Positions 47,853 to 60,983 of a stretch of DNA of 64,000 bases are shown here, piece by piece. Within the stretch, counting starts at the first letter, position 1; each line of letters opens with the position of its first letter. The DNA lies in assembly GCA_973895155.1 (NCBI GenBank), contig OZ316896.1, forward strand, positions 16,244,001 through 16,308,000, given 5' to 3'. The notes beneath the pieces were generated by a model. It saw only the letters and a list, made by a program, of their open reading frames with translations, was not told the DNA's origin and made no database searches. Both the position numbers and the translations under genes were made by a program. Origin of the DNA: Marsupella aquatica. Taxonomy: Eukaryota; Marchantiophyta.

Positions 47853-50800
47853 AAGGAGATGTCCCAAGGCAATTCTATGTGAATTCACAGAATTGGGAAT
47901 ACCATTACACAGGCTACAAAGTGGAATCTAGAGGTATTAATTCAAAGAATAAGTCCTGATTTAGCCATGATACCTGTACTAGGATAGAATCTTGACAGGG
48001 CATATCCAAAGCACAGACTACGAAGTATGAATGTAATCCAACAGACTACGAAGTATGAGTATAATCCAACGACAAAGAATGATTATCCACAAAATTAGCT
48101 GTATTATCGTAGATGTACATACAATTTAGACACAAAAAACCAACGCACAGAGTAAGAATCTAAGAGACATATAAAGATTGTTCGGAGAAATGTTTGTAAT
48201 ATTATGTATGACAGTATATGAAGCCGGCAACACCTGCCTCATCCTGTCATGAATACGTGCAACTCTATGCACGGTTCTATACAATCTGTCTAGAATTTGC
48301 GTCCTACTGAAATCTGTGAAAGGCCTGAAATCTGTGAAAGGCCGAGCACGCTCGCGTTGAAGTCTGCTGTAATTTCGAGAAGAAACATAAAAACTCTTGG
48401 CACCTCCGTCCTTGATGGTCTTCGCTATATTTTCGGAACTGAACACTTAGCCCATAAGAGGAGCCCATTGTCATCGATCATCAGAGGTCTTTGCTGCAAT
48501 TTTCCAAAGAAAAATATCAGACAACCTACTTTATACCTACAAAATCTAGTGTATTTCACCTTTCATATTTAGTCCAATAAGGAACATTTTGGGCCTATGT
48601 TGCACAAAAGGAAACGATGTAAGCATAGTTTTGGTATAACTTCCAAAGTTACCTGAGAGCAACACAAAGATTAGTTGGCTGAGAAAATCATGTCATCTTA
48701 TAGTGTAACACAAAGATAGGTTGCAAGACTCCACTTGTGTCCAGCAAAGGTGGATATGGGCAAAAGTAGAGGGCCAAAACTAGGCACAAATTGTATTTGC
48801 ACGATGGCAGGTCACAAACTGCGAGGCACCGCGCGTTCTTGGATTAAGTTCCAAGAAGCAACAGTGAAGTTGCTCGTGATTTTTGTCTAAAATCACGCGG
48901 CGACACGCGGTTGATAACATTTTATCACACAAATACTAATTTGTAACTAATTCATGCCCCATACTTTTTCCTAAGAATATTGTTTGCTCCACCACAAAAT
49001 TTGTACACTTGTACTCTTAGAGAATGCTGACCACATACACCAAATAAGTCAAATGCCTTCATCATGGCTATGGATTATTGAAACAGTGCTTCTGAATATC
49101 ATAAAACAACACTAGATCATTGTTATAATCTACTTACAAATTGCATTCATTTTCATTTTCAGGCAACAAGAGGAACTGGCAAGAAAAGGAATTATAAAAA
49201 CAAACAGAACTGGAGTCTATCACCAAGAATTAAAACATCGCCATGCTACGAGCTCCTTGCTTCATGGTACTGAGCTCCTGACCACTGAGCAGCAGATATG
49301 CTGCAGACGCCCTGAGTTAAAAGAGGCTAATTGCAGATCCTAATTGCAGAGCCATAACATAATATTGCGTTCAAGTTCACTGTACCTGGATGACCCAGAT
49401 GGAATCTGAACAGGGTCTTACAGCCAGAGACTTGCACGTCTGAAGAGAGAGTCCTGCATTCGTTTCCACCGTGAATAAGACCAACGATCCGTTCCAATAT
49501 CAAAGGGAGGGTTGAAGATTCATCTCAAGAAATTCTCAGCACTGTTAGACACCATTTATGATACATTCCAAGTCAGAAAGAAGATTGCTAGACATCAGGG
49601 TCCACTTTAAGGATCAGAGGGAGAGTTAAAAAAACTATCGGCGCGTGTTAGATACCAAGGATCCATTCCAAGTCCCAAGAGAGTTAAGGATTCAACTCCA
49701 TTGTAAATACCAAGGTACAACGAGTCCAAGGGTTAAAAAATCACCTGTGAATTTGGAGAACTTGTCGGTTTGGAAAATCAATGTTTGGTCGGCAGATTGT
49801 AGCTCAGCGGTTTCCTAAGTAGAAGAACTTCCATGCAGCACAGGCAAACGATGAAGCCTAAGAAGCTCTCGGCCCACTGGATGCTGTTCCTAGCCTCCTC
49901 TCCCAACGCTAGCTGGTGTCCATGCCTATGCTGCACAGCCATAACATAATATTGCGCCGCAGGGATTGAAGCTCGATGAGTCCCTATCAGAACGTCTGAA
50001 CCGAAGATAGATTCTTACGACAGTACTAGCGGCCGAAAAATCACAAGTCCAAGGGGAGAAGTTTTGGTGTCAAAAATCAATATTTCATTTTCGAGAATGC
50101 TTCTGTCAATATGCACTTTTAAGCTCGGATCCAAATCCAGCATAGGCAACGATTCATCCTCAAGTTCCTGAGCAGCGTCATGAAATAGAAGATCTAGATA
50201 TCTCACGTCGGATTCTCCATAATGTTCATCACAAATAGTCCCAGAGTTCTAGAGAGTCAGAAATCACATGTCAATGTTTTGGTTTGCAAAATCAAAACGT
50301 AGTTCGATTCAGATTCTTTTGCAGCACATGCCTCATCCGAGACCTAATCTGGCTAGAAGATCACCTCAGATGATTAAAAACGGAACATCACCACAGAACT
50401 TGCAGAACCTGACTAAGCCACCCATCAAAGTTGTCAAATGGACAGTGAGTAATCTGCTTGGCATGGCTGTTAGGACCTAATACATCAAGAACAAAAGAAA
50501 TGAAAAATCTAAATTTCACTGGCATCCGGACAGGCCGAGGGGATCGATTACGTCGAGAACTTTAATAAAACAAAACAAACCACAAAACAAAACAAAAAAT
50601 TGACCTGAGGTATTGGGTTTCCATAATACCGCACGTACTGACCAACTCTGCTTAAAACATCTCTTAGCTTGGCACGACAGTGTGACCACCACCTGACTTC
50701 TACTGTCCATGTTGTTGGTTGACAATTGTTGGATTCAAGCTCGTCAAACACTCACAAAATTCAACGTTGTCTTTAACACAACAGTGAGAGAAGGCCTACG

Positions 50801-51728
50801 TCAGACGTGGCTGGAAATCTCGAAGATAATTCACAGGCTATTATCACAGCGAAATTTCATGAAAGAGATTGATTCCAACTGATGCGACAGAAATAAAAAA
50901 ATTACCCAAGTATCGCGTTTTTCTTGGTTTGTATGAGATTTCAGAGTCTCGACGGGCAGTCATGTCTTTCCTCATGGAGCAAGTACCGTCACTGCAAGAT
51001 CGCTTCAGCTCTCACGGAGCTATGTAAATATTAGTAGCATGACGAGCAACATGAAGTCAACCACTGGAGAGCTCGATCTAATGTGGGTAAGCGACTGAAC
51101 TCGATCTCCCCGAACAAAGTGCACGAAATATGTGCCGGGACGCCTGCCACCACCAGAGCATCTAAAGCCATTGGAGTTCCCGAAGATTTCTGACTGGTAA
51201 TGACGAGTTACTGACTTCACTCAACAAGCCTTGGCTAGACTTTGCACTCCTTAGTGTGGCATCTGTAATATCCACCGTCAGTTCTTATAATCATCCAGCA
51301 GTCACGCGACTAACGCATTCGAGAATTCTGTAACTGAGCATTGCACAACTTCCGACTTGTCCACTGCATGTGCTACACACAATTTTGGCCACGAAAGCGG
51401 ACGAGAACTGAAATCACGGAACCTGATTTAGAATCGGTGTCACCATGCTCACTCCCATCTCTTTCAATAGCACCTGTCCTTCCTGCACGACAGTCCGCTG
51501 CTGCTTGCAACGAGGATTTTGCGTGCTTACCTCCAGACAAATGTACGTAGCTACCGTTACGAGTCCAAGGTACCTGTTTCGTATTTCTAAGCAATAAAAA
51601 AAACCAGAAGTAATTTGCAATTCACTGAGCTCTCTAATTTAACGTGTGTTATTAACGCCGTTTTAGAGAGACCTATGACACTTTTCTGTGCATACGGGCT
51701 TGATGCAGCTGGACAATGAGTCCCTGCT

Positions 51729-51750
51729 ACGTACTCTCAAGAGAGTACGT
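51729..51750. repeat. perfect 10-bp-arm palindrome
   Basis: ACGTACTCTC and GAGAGTACGT are exact reverse complements separated only by AA. It could form a cruciform or bind a dimeric factor; no gene lies close by. Confidence 0.9.
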
Positions 51751-51909
51751 CCTGGGTACCAATTGACAGGCAGCAGCCTACCTAGTGGGACCTCGATATA
51801 TCGACCAGATAGATGTTGACGTGCAAGTAGGCTCGGAAGGTGAGCGGGCGAATTCATAATCTGACCGAGTTAAGCACTGTCTAGCTCACGGGGTCTGCAA
51901 CTCTCTGAG

Positions 51910-51936
51910 ATGTTTGTACTGTGGAAGTACAAACAT
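51910..51936. repeat. perfect 11-bp stem hairpin
   Basis: ATGTTTGTACT and AGTACAAACAT pair perfectly across the 5-base loop GTGGA. There is no U run after it. Too short for a plant microRNA precursor. Confidence 0.85.
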
Positions 51937-53245
51937 AGAGGTAGAAAATTCTGATCAGGCAGGCTTGAAACGTCACGAAAAGCCATTTCCTTATTTTTAC
52001 AACTATTACACTGATGTGATATATATTGGATTAGCTAGCGCTGTAAAAAAAAGGAAGAAATGTATGTAATACCAGACCGAAGTTAGTAGCTAGCTTTCGG
52101 GAGACTGGGCCATGTGCCTATGTACATTAATTTCTTCGACCTGGAGGAAAAAGGAATTGAGTACGTTGGACCCAAAGAATACTGAAAATGTGCTGAATGT
52201 AACTTCCTACGACCCAACCAAGTGACCCTCACTAGTCTGTGAATCCGTAGCCTGACTTGAATTGAGGTTCAGACGACCAGGCAGTCCTTTGGAAATTCCC
52301 TACATTAGGTCATGACCTCTATGCGCTCACACACTGCTCCAAGGACTTCGAATGACCTGCATAAACACGTTATGGAGGAGGTGCAGCCTCTGATTTTCAA
52401 AAGATCCAAGTGTCAGTACCGTCGGACTAGAGGGAACAAGAGAGGATCGATAAATAATCGTCCCTCTACTCTGACCGCGTCACTAGAGAATTCAGTAAAA
52501 CAGTGACTTAAGAACGGTTCAGTAAAAATCTGAGGGGAAATCGAGTTAGAAGTCGATAGCTAGCACCTCTAGGTCGCTATAGCCGGCCTCTAAGTGAACA
52601 AAATCCTCAAGTCGTGCTTGATCTCCTTAGGAATTCAATGCCTCCATGCTCTAAGGGATCAAACTCAACATGAGCAAATCTTCAGAAGTGGGTCCACTCG
52701 AAAGTAATTAGTTCGATGAGAAGTCTCAGGCAGATACGTCTTGACAATAAAATCACCCTCCTATTTATACACTCGATCTTGCAAGGCAGGCCTACAAGAT
52801 CATCATGATGAATTGAACAACCTTCTGGTAGGGGGAACCGAGGGAGAGAGTCCTTTGGTCCCGTACTCTATAACAGCCTTACCAACAGCCAGGCTCAATT
52901 GAATTTGCCAGTGAGAGAGGGAGCTGGTGCTGTGCATCGACACCTTGAACTTGTGGTCCCGACCAATCTGCCTTGTCGGCCTGTCTCTCACCCTCGCAGT
53001 AACGCAATATATATAAACAAACTAGCTAGCAAGCAAGTCAGACCCCAGCCAGAGAAATGTTTTGAAACGGAGGCATAATTCGAAGTGTACTCGCAAATCT
53101 ATCAAGCTTGTCCCCCGAGTCCTTAATCCTGGAACTACGCCACTGACCAGCTTGGCGGCTGCAGTGCTTCGGCAGTAATTAACGCGAGCTTTATACTTTG
53201 AGAGAGAGCTCGCCACGCACCTCTTTCCTCCTCAAGAGGTAGACG

Positions 53246-53274
53246 GCCTGCCTGCCTGCCTGCCTGCCTGCCTT
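53246..53274. repeat. (GCCT)n microsatellite
   Basis: About seven perfect GCCT units (GCCTGCCTGCCTGCCT). They produce the Gln-Ala-Gly-Arg run in the overlapping minus-strand frame, which is one reason to doubt that frame. Confidence 0.95.
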
Positions 53275-54187
53275 ACATCCGGCTTGCCATTGATCCTCTC
53301 TAGCTTCCTTGGTCTGTCCTTCCGGTGCAGCCGAGCCGAGCTGAGGGAGAGCCCAAGCAATTGATCAACCATAAGGGACCCCAAAGAGTGCTGCTTCTTC
53401 TTCTTGGTATGTACCTCCTGCACATTGGCATGCAATTGTCTCTCCCGGCCTCGGCTCCCTCCGTCCTTCTGGTTCCCTAGCTTAATTGACAGCCGAGTCC
53501 TGCCTATGTACGTAATTCTATGCCTGGCGGTCTTCTCCTTCATACCGTCCTTTAAATGTTCTACTACGGTGTAAACTACTGCCTCCATGATCAAAAATCG
53601 GTACCTGAGCTCCAAGTCACTCACTACGAAGACAATGAACTTTTGAAATATCCCCAAGAAATTGATCACCAAAGCCTTGGCCATGGGGATGACTACTTGG
53701 AAAGCGTACGTTGGCGTTCTTGGTGTACAACTTTCTAACAAAGGCGTGCGTAGCAGATTTCTTCTGCTCTCTCTCCTGACGTGGGCACCCAGTTCCTGCC
53801 TGCAGTGGACAGAGAAAACACAAAGGTTCACCGACTTAGACTCATGACGATCACAGATGAGTCACCGTGGACCGGCTCGGGGAATGGATGGAATGGCCGC
53901 CCGGCATACCGGAGAACGCGGTACAGACACGGAGTTGGTTCTGCTCGTATGCGTGTGTCAACTACATTATTTTGCAGGAACGCACATGTATAGGAAATTG
54001 ACCGTATGGGGTGGTTCGTTTGTCTAGGAGCCCCCCTTCAGTCTGACTAGCATGATCTAAATAATAAGCTCCTCTAAAAAATTCAAGTGACAGGGCAGAA
54101 CAAAAAATGAAAATGATCTCTATTCTCATGTCACATTGACATCAATAGACAATGTTAACACAATGTTAATTTTCAAGATATTGAATT

Positions 54188-54255
54188 GGGGCTGCTAAAC
54201 TTGAAGACATGAAGACACCCCGGGGCTGCTATACTTCAAGACATCAAGAAGCCCC
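54188..54255. repeat. 34-bp tandem duplication
   Basis: Copies at 54188-54221 and 54222-54255 share GGGGCTGCTA, ACTT and AAGACAT, with few differences. Each copy begins with GGGG, and CCCC falls near its end. Confidence 0.85.
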
Positions 54256-57200
54256 TTTCAGTAAGCAAACTTAAGATTAATTCCTCGTGCACATCCCACT
54301 TGATGTCACCTGTGGACAGCCGCGTGTTCGTTGCCAGAATGGCAGTTTAGGTGCGAAGTGATTTAATTACACATTGAGTAGATTGGCGGCTCCTAGATAA
54401 CCTTTGTTTACTAACACTTGGACTCGCGGAGGGAACATCACAATCATCCAAACTTGCCACTAAAGTTCATGGCTGCCAGTTACTTCAGTAAATGAACTTC
54501 ATCATTTCGACAAGTGTCTGGGAACATGTAGCTGCCTGGCTTGTTGCACAGTCAGAGTCCCTGCACCGATAATTGATTGTACACTAATCTCAACGAACCT
54601 TCTTCTCTTAAGGCGTGCGCATGAAGAACCTATTCTAATCTATATGTCATGCTGTGTACAAAAACGAACTTTATGGATTGAACGTGTCATTGCCAATAAT
54701 CCTCTATTTTTCCTTCTTAATTTTTTAGTTTATCCTAAGACCAATTGATTCGTTCACATAGTCTGTCTAAATCGTTTTGTTTATTAGAGATGAAAATCCC
54801 TCTCCATTTCATCATCATTGTGCTTAGCCGCTTACTGTTGGTGAGTGAGGGGCAGCTTGATACTATTTCATCGACGACTTCGTGTCAGGAATGAAAGGAG
54901 TGGTGGTCTGATTGCACGTATGGTGAATTAGAAATCCAAGACATCGTACGTGCAGTCTCTGCAAGGGAATAATCCATCGGGAGGCTGGTCGATCTCAATC
55001 GTTGGCAGGTGAATCCACGGGCCATACTTGAGCAATGACAGTCGGAGATAAATCCTGCGTCAAAGTTTCAAACCATACTGTGGAATGATGTCAAGCAGCA
55101 CTCATTGGATGCGCGTATTATTCTCCAGGATTTCGCTGTAGTGGAAGGCGACAGAAAGGGTGTCCGGCTCCAGTGGCAGCGGACCCACTTTACCAACACT
55201 ACTTACGGACCGTGAAGCCACAGAGCGAGCGTACGCGTGACTTCGCACGGAAGAGGAGAAAAAAATACGTCGAAGAAATCCGGAAATCCGGGGCCAGCCG
55301 GTTTTGGCATGGGTTTGGTGTGCGAGCAAGCGAGCAAACTGGGGACAAGAGGGCTCGGCCTTTTTAGTCAGAAAGAGCAGCGATTCAGCGATCCTTCTGC
55401 GATAAAAGAGGGAGGAGAGACATATCATCATGTGCGACGAGTTTACACGAGTTTGAAAGTGAACAGACCACACTCATGGTACCGTACCTAACCGTGTACA
55501 ACAAAAGGGGGGGGGGGCCTAGACGCGGCATGGCATGGCAAACACGGTGTGTTGTTCGAGACCATTCAATCGGAGTAAGCACTACTTCCTGCGGTCGATA
55601 AACTGTTAGGTCTATGCGCTGCTCCAGGGTTTGATGGATGTATGGAACGGTAGACCAGATTCAGGCTCAGGATAGTCGATCAGGCCGATCTTGCCTAACA
55701 AGTTTAATCTTGATCTATATCATATCTCTTCCAGCTCGACCTTCTTTGATTTCCAGGTTTGATGCTACCCTGCTCGGTCTATCCCATCGGCGTAAATGGA
55801 GTCGGGAATCTAGGGGCCCAGCACCGTCGCTGTGGAACACAAAGTTCCTAGCTTCAGGGTCTTTGAATTGTACGAGGACATGGTTGCTGGCCAATGGTGG
55901 CCAATAAGGACCTGATCGTCCCCGGCCCGGCAAGCTCCACTCCAATGCATGGCACGTCCGTTACCGTCTAGAGATTTTCGAACTAGTTCATATCAATACT
56001 TCGTACACACTTCTCGACACACTTCCAAGGAGTCCGAGGTACACTACAGACTGTAGGGTATAATGCAGTAATGGGCTTGCGACATAATTATTATGATCTG
56101 TGAAACTCAACCGTAGGGCCTTTGCGGCGTCCTTGTTACAATAAAATAGCTGGCATGCCTTCTGCCACCCGAATCCAAAGTGGCATGAATGCAAGTAGAG
56201 GCCAAATCACCTCCAACCACTCATGATGACGATTTTCACCTCAACAGAGAAAAGCCCTGAGGTCTGAGGAACTGAGTGAACTTAGCTCACGATCAACGAT
56301 CATGTCCATGTGCCTTCGATCTAATGCCCTTTTGCCCTGGTTACTCTAATGCAAGTCTACCCTTCGCCTAAGACAGTGTTCTCACCGCATGTGAACCACT
56401 ACGCTTTCCGTGATCACCTTATCCCATGTCAGTTGAGCCACACTACGCAGTCTTGGGCTTGATCAAAGACTCAAAAGGTTGGTCAATGATGATTTAGTGA
56501 CCTTGTGTACACGGGCAGCGCTCAATGACAGAGAATGCCGTTCCAGACGTTAAAGTTTCAGTAGTACGCGCATGATTGATACTAATATTGCTAATGTTAC
56601 CGAGCGATCACCACATTTATTTTTCCGTGAGCAGCAATTCGATCTCGTCACAAACTGATACAAATCAAGGCTACAGTACCCACTCAGAATGGACACGATC
56701 ACCACCTAATATGGGCTTGAAACGTCCGAACTCGGATTGAAGAATTAATTGCGAACGTTGAGACATTCTATGGCGAAACCCTGTTAATACATGATTTACT
56801 TCTTCAGATCACATGCGAGGATCGAAAGTAACGTTGAAGAGGAGTGCGTTAGCAAAATTTGTGAACTAAGCCCCACCTGTACTACGATGTTCCAATAAGA
56901 CCAGTGTAACGTACCTGTAGAGTCAAATTGAATGCACAGCGTGAAAGGCCGGAGGCCGCTAGGTGTGGAAGATACAAAGATTGATTACAGCAATTGCATG
57001 ATCAATGGAGATAAAGCTTACTGTAAAAATGTGGGGCGCTTCCTTCATTCTTGTAGTACTACAGTTCTTGTAGTACTGCATTGCAAAATCACAAGAATGT
57101 ACGAGTGTATCACTCACTGGGCGATTTGCCAGGCTCCTGATCCTCCTGGAGACGGTGGTGGCACGAATTCTTAGTTAATTGTGGTACGGGCAAGGACCAT

Positions 57201-58595
57201 ACAGTAGTCGCTAGCCTGAGCGCTTTAGAGAGAGTGGCCTACCTAGCTGCCTACCTCGATGAGCTGCTGACCTGCTGAGGCCGAAGATACTCGGATTTTG
57301 GACCTCCACGAACTGCACGCGGTCATTCTAGACCGAGGTACTTTGAGCGAAGCGACGTAGTCTCAAAGCCAGAGAGATAGTTTAGTCCTTGTGTCGCATG
57401 AGCTTGAGAACTTAGAGAGTGCGGCGGTACTTCGAACACTGGCAGTCATGGGAGGAGCAAAATCCCCTCGGAGACTCGGAGTGATTCATGGACCTCTCGC
57501 GTCGTGCAAAGGACAATCGATCCCTTACACTAACTCTGAGATACCCTGTCTAAGGATCTAGAGCGAGTGGTCCCGGCCGGGCCGCCCGGTCACACCGCCA
57601 AAAAATCTCCAGCAATTCCATTCAATCAGTAATAAGACTACGAGGGTAACCTGTGACAAACTGCTCCTACGGAACATTGTAGTCTAGTTCAGATGTTATT
57701 AAATTCGATCCGCTCTCAATCTAGACAAGGCTCCGAACTTGATGCGCTAGGCCGGTACTTGATTACACTCAGGCCAGGCCCATTGATCTATCATGCCAGA
57801 CCAATGCTGTCAGTAACGACCTCGGCTGGCTGGCAGGCTGGCGAGCTACTGCTCCCCTCGTCCTGTTGCTGCTCCTCACTACTCAAAATGATGATGAATC
57901 TGCGGATCCTCGATCACCTTTCCATGGTGGCGTTTTAAATTTTAAACGTACCTTGATGTCAATGGAGTGGCCTTAAACGGTATTAAACTTTGAAGCAGTC
58001 GATCGTTGTGACAGTATCACAACTGTAGAATGAATGATGTAACCTTCAACATGTTCTCAATTCTCAACTTCATAGATAAGTATATTGTTTTGCCTCGAAA
58101 AGCTTCATAGATAAGTATATTATTTTACATCAGAAGTGGTACCCCCGGTGGTACCTTCTGCAGGAGCACTCCTTATTCGCACCATCATTCTAAGGTGGCT
58201 GCAGTAACGAACTTGAAGGAACTAAAGTCGTGAAGGGCAGGATCGGAGCCCCTGCCAATGAATGACTCCGACACATTTGTGGCAGCTTCGACAAAATCAT
58301 GATCTACAAGACGATCTTCTCCACCATCATCATTATACAGCTGAACCCAGACTTGATGCGGCCATCGAAGTGGCATCGAAAGGGGCAAACCTTCAGGCTT
58401 CAACGGAGCTACCTGCAGGCATTGATGCAGTGTGTACGTAGCTGTGTAGCAGGCAGACAGCTAGCTGCACGTCCATCAATTCCATTAGCACACCCAATCC
58501 CATCCACCAGCTGGGCCAGAATAAAGAATGTTTGACTCGCCTTAGATATACCGAGACCTATGGAGGATCTAGACTACCCCTCAGGCCTCAACTGT

Positions 58596-58692
58596 GAGCA
58601 ACCGCAATTGAAATTCTCGAGCAACTGCAATTGAAATTCTCGAGCACCTGCAATTGAAAAAACCTCGAGCAACCGCAATTGGAAATCTCGAG
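58596..58692. repeat. short tandem array, 22-25-bp unit, 4 copies
   Basis: The unit is built on CTCGAGCAACTGCAATTGAA. Copies start near 58596, 58619, 58641 and 58666, and a truncated fifth ends near 58692. The copies differ mainly at CAACC/CAACT/CACCT and in the A-run length. A T run follows at 58700. Confidence 0.9.
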
Positions 58693-60983
58693 AGCAGTTT
58701 GTTTTTTTTTAATAATATTTTTTAAGTTCTGGTGCAAGTACGGTAGGCGCCTTGGGCTTAACCTGAGGAGGGAGGGGTGATGACCTCATGAAACCAGCCG
58801 TTGGGGGAGGGGGCATATATCACACCCCCAGCCAGATTCTGGTTTGACTGACCAAATGAGAAATTTGAACACACTTCTGGTTTTTGCACATGGTCCAAAT
58901 CTAAAAAAACTCCTTCAATTTAATTTAGGGTTGAAGAGACCTAAACATGCTCCAGGTGATGTGGGGGGCTCCATAGCGAGACCCCCCAAGAGTGGATTTC
59001 ACCTAAAGCTAAAGTTTTGAGTGTGGGTCTAACATATATTCTTGATCCAATGATGTCCAAGACTAGTCCAGAAGCCGTTTCCTCCATACTTTCTCATGTA
59101 GGTCTCCATCCGGCTCCCTCTGACAGGGTGCAATGTGAAAGATATGCTTAGTAGACCCCCTTCTGGAAAAAGTTTGCTTAATCAACCCCCCTTGATACTT
59201 TTGTCCAATCTGGACCATCGATGGACCTTTCAATCTCAGATCTGGACCGTTGATAGACCTCAGGGGGTCAATCAAGTAAACAACTTTCATTTTAGGGGTT
59301 GATCAAGCAAATACCACTGACGGTGCAATGCAAAACAAGAGTCCTCACATTAAACACCTTTTGAGTGTCTCCCTGGCTTCCCATATCTAAAATATACCTC
59401 CCACTCTACAAGGCCCCCAAAGTGAGAAAAATGTAGATATCCATAAATAGCCACATATATAGAGGCTCAAATATAGTCCATATTAAATGGTGATATAATT
59501 ATATATATGCTTGACTTTGATCGTGCCATGCCATGCACAATTTGAAGGTGTTATTGTGAACCCTACTTGTATTTGTGAGGTTTCCAAAGCAAAAATTTAC
59601 TCAATTTTCTTGCACAAAAAGCTGTGAATACCAAGTTTTCCAGTGGAAGGTATTCTAATAATGACTGGTTTACTACATACTTCTAAACTAGGGATTAAAG
59701 TTGAAATGTAGGGATATTATGATCTTCTTTAGCCAGTGAAGGTATCCATCAAAACGTGCAAGAATCACTTAAGACCTTCACTTCAGATCCTTAGAATATT
59801 TTATCCCAAACTAGTGCTATTTAGTTACAAGAGAGGCAAAGGATAACTTAAGCACTTAATTGTTTATTTGGGTTGAAGTAGAAAGGTATTAAACACCAGT
59901 TAAGAAATATCTGAAAGGAGATTTTCTCGATATTAGATTATTAAGAAACATCGTAAGAAAGATCTTAAATATATATAGATTTTTATATAGTAGTAGATGT
60001 GTGAATAGGATAGTGCAGATTCATAGTTTTGTTATTTTTTAAATTATACCACAGCATCATCCCAAGGACAAGGATTTGGAATTCACTGCTTGCTACGTAC
60101 TACGTTCTGAAAGATTGCCCCAGGTGGACAGCAGCTTAAGAAAGCAATTCCCCTTCTCTGACTAAAGTTCAATTATAAAAAAAGCTGAATATTTAACCCT
60201 TGATCTGACAATGGCAATGATTCAGGATTTGCTTTAATTCAAGAGACCCATTGGGAACACAGGGGCAAAGGAGGCAGCCGAACGATTGAAGGTTCACAAG
60301 GATTCCTTCAAATTAGTAGCTCAAACTCACAAGGACATGGCAAAAATAAGTAGTGAGAATTTTAGAGAATCCAAGTTTGATGAACATGTTCAGTATGCCC
60401 ACAGGACATCTCTATCCTGAGGAGAGGGTTTCTGGAGAATCTTGAGGTCAGAAGAAAGGGTGAGTTGAGGACGAGAAGGATGGATCACACTCCAAAAAAA
60501 GCAGGTTGACCAGGACCCGCCTTCCAATTGTAGTGCCTGTAAAGGGAGAATTTGATGTAGAAATTGTACTATTAGCTTTTCAGGAATTTTCATAGAGTTT
60601 GTAAAGTCTTTTATATTTGCCATATATGATCAGATGTTGTATTCAAATTTTGCGTCCATGTTGGCACAATTAAGTGATTTGTGTAAACCAATTTCAAATT
60701 GATTGTTTCTCCAGTACACTTTCAATAGCCATCTTTCTTGATTCACAGTTCGATGGCGTTTCCCATTTTCAGAGATTGAAAAAGTAGAGCTGACATAGAT
60801 TCAGACAATGATCTTGAATTGCAGGGATATGCAATTAAACCAAATTGAATAAATCAGCCATAGACAAATGCTTCTATTTGTATTATGCATACCCAGATTT
60901 GAGCTAGAAGTTTTCATCTCAGTAATTGAGAGTAACAAGCCGGTGAACTGAACTGTGCTGAAAGTGTACATTGAGAGAAATCC

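Larger units (their letters stand above)
47853..53245. other. gene-free stretch with small repeats and palindromes
   Basis: No gene is supported. Present are a 29-bp direct repeat near 48013-48070 (ACAGACTACGAAGTATGA), an 18-bp direct repeat at 48306-48344 (CTGAAATCTGTGAAAGGC), a separated 24-bp repeat at 49346 and 49933 (AGCCATAACATAATATTGCG), a perfect palindrome at 51729-51750 and a hairpin at 51910-51936. A TATATATAAA near 53009-53018 could be a core promoter, but no downstream gene is evident. Confidence 0.45.
53246..60983. other. gene-free stretch with microsatellite and tandem repeats
   Basis: It begins with a GCCT tetranucleotide array (53246-53274). A 199-codon minus frame (53232-53831) runs through that array and has no recognisable motif, so it is not called. 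A 34-bp tandem duplication lies at 54188-54255 and an array at 58596-58692. A 72-codon minus frame at 58185-58403, with a PHQVWVQLYNDDGGEDRL stretch, reads like protein but is unassigned. From 58700 the sequence is AT-rich and probably decayed repeat. Confidence 0.45.

Noticed and set aside
53232-53831. 199-codon open frame on the minus strand
   Set aside because: No recognisable domain, a C-terminus made from the GCCT microsatellite, and a plus-strand frame of similar quality overlapping it. It could still be a lineage-specific gene if transcripts exist.
58185-58403. 72-codon minus frame with PHQVWVQLYNDDGGEDRL
   Set aside because: Looks like a coding fragment, but there is no identifiable family and no partner exon.
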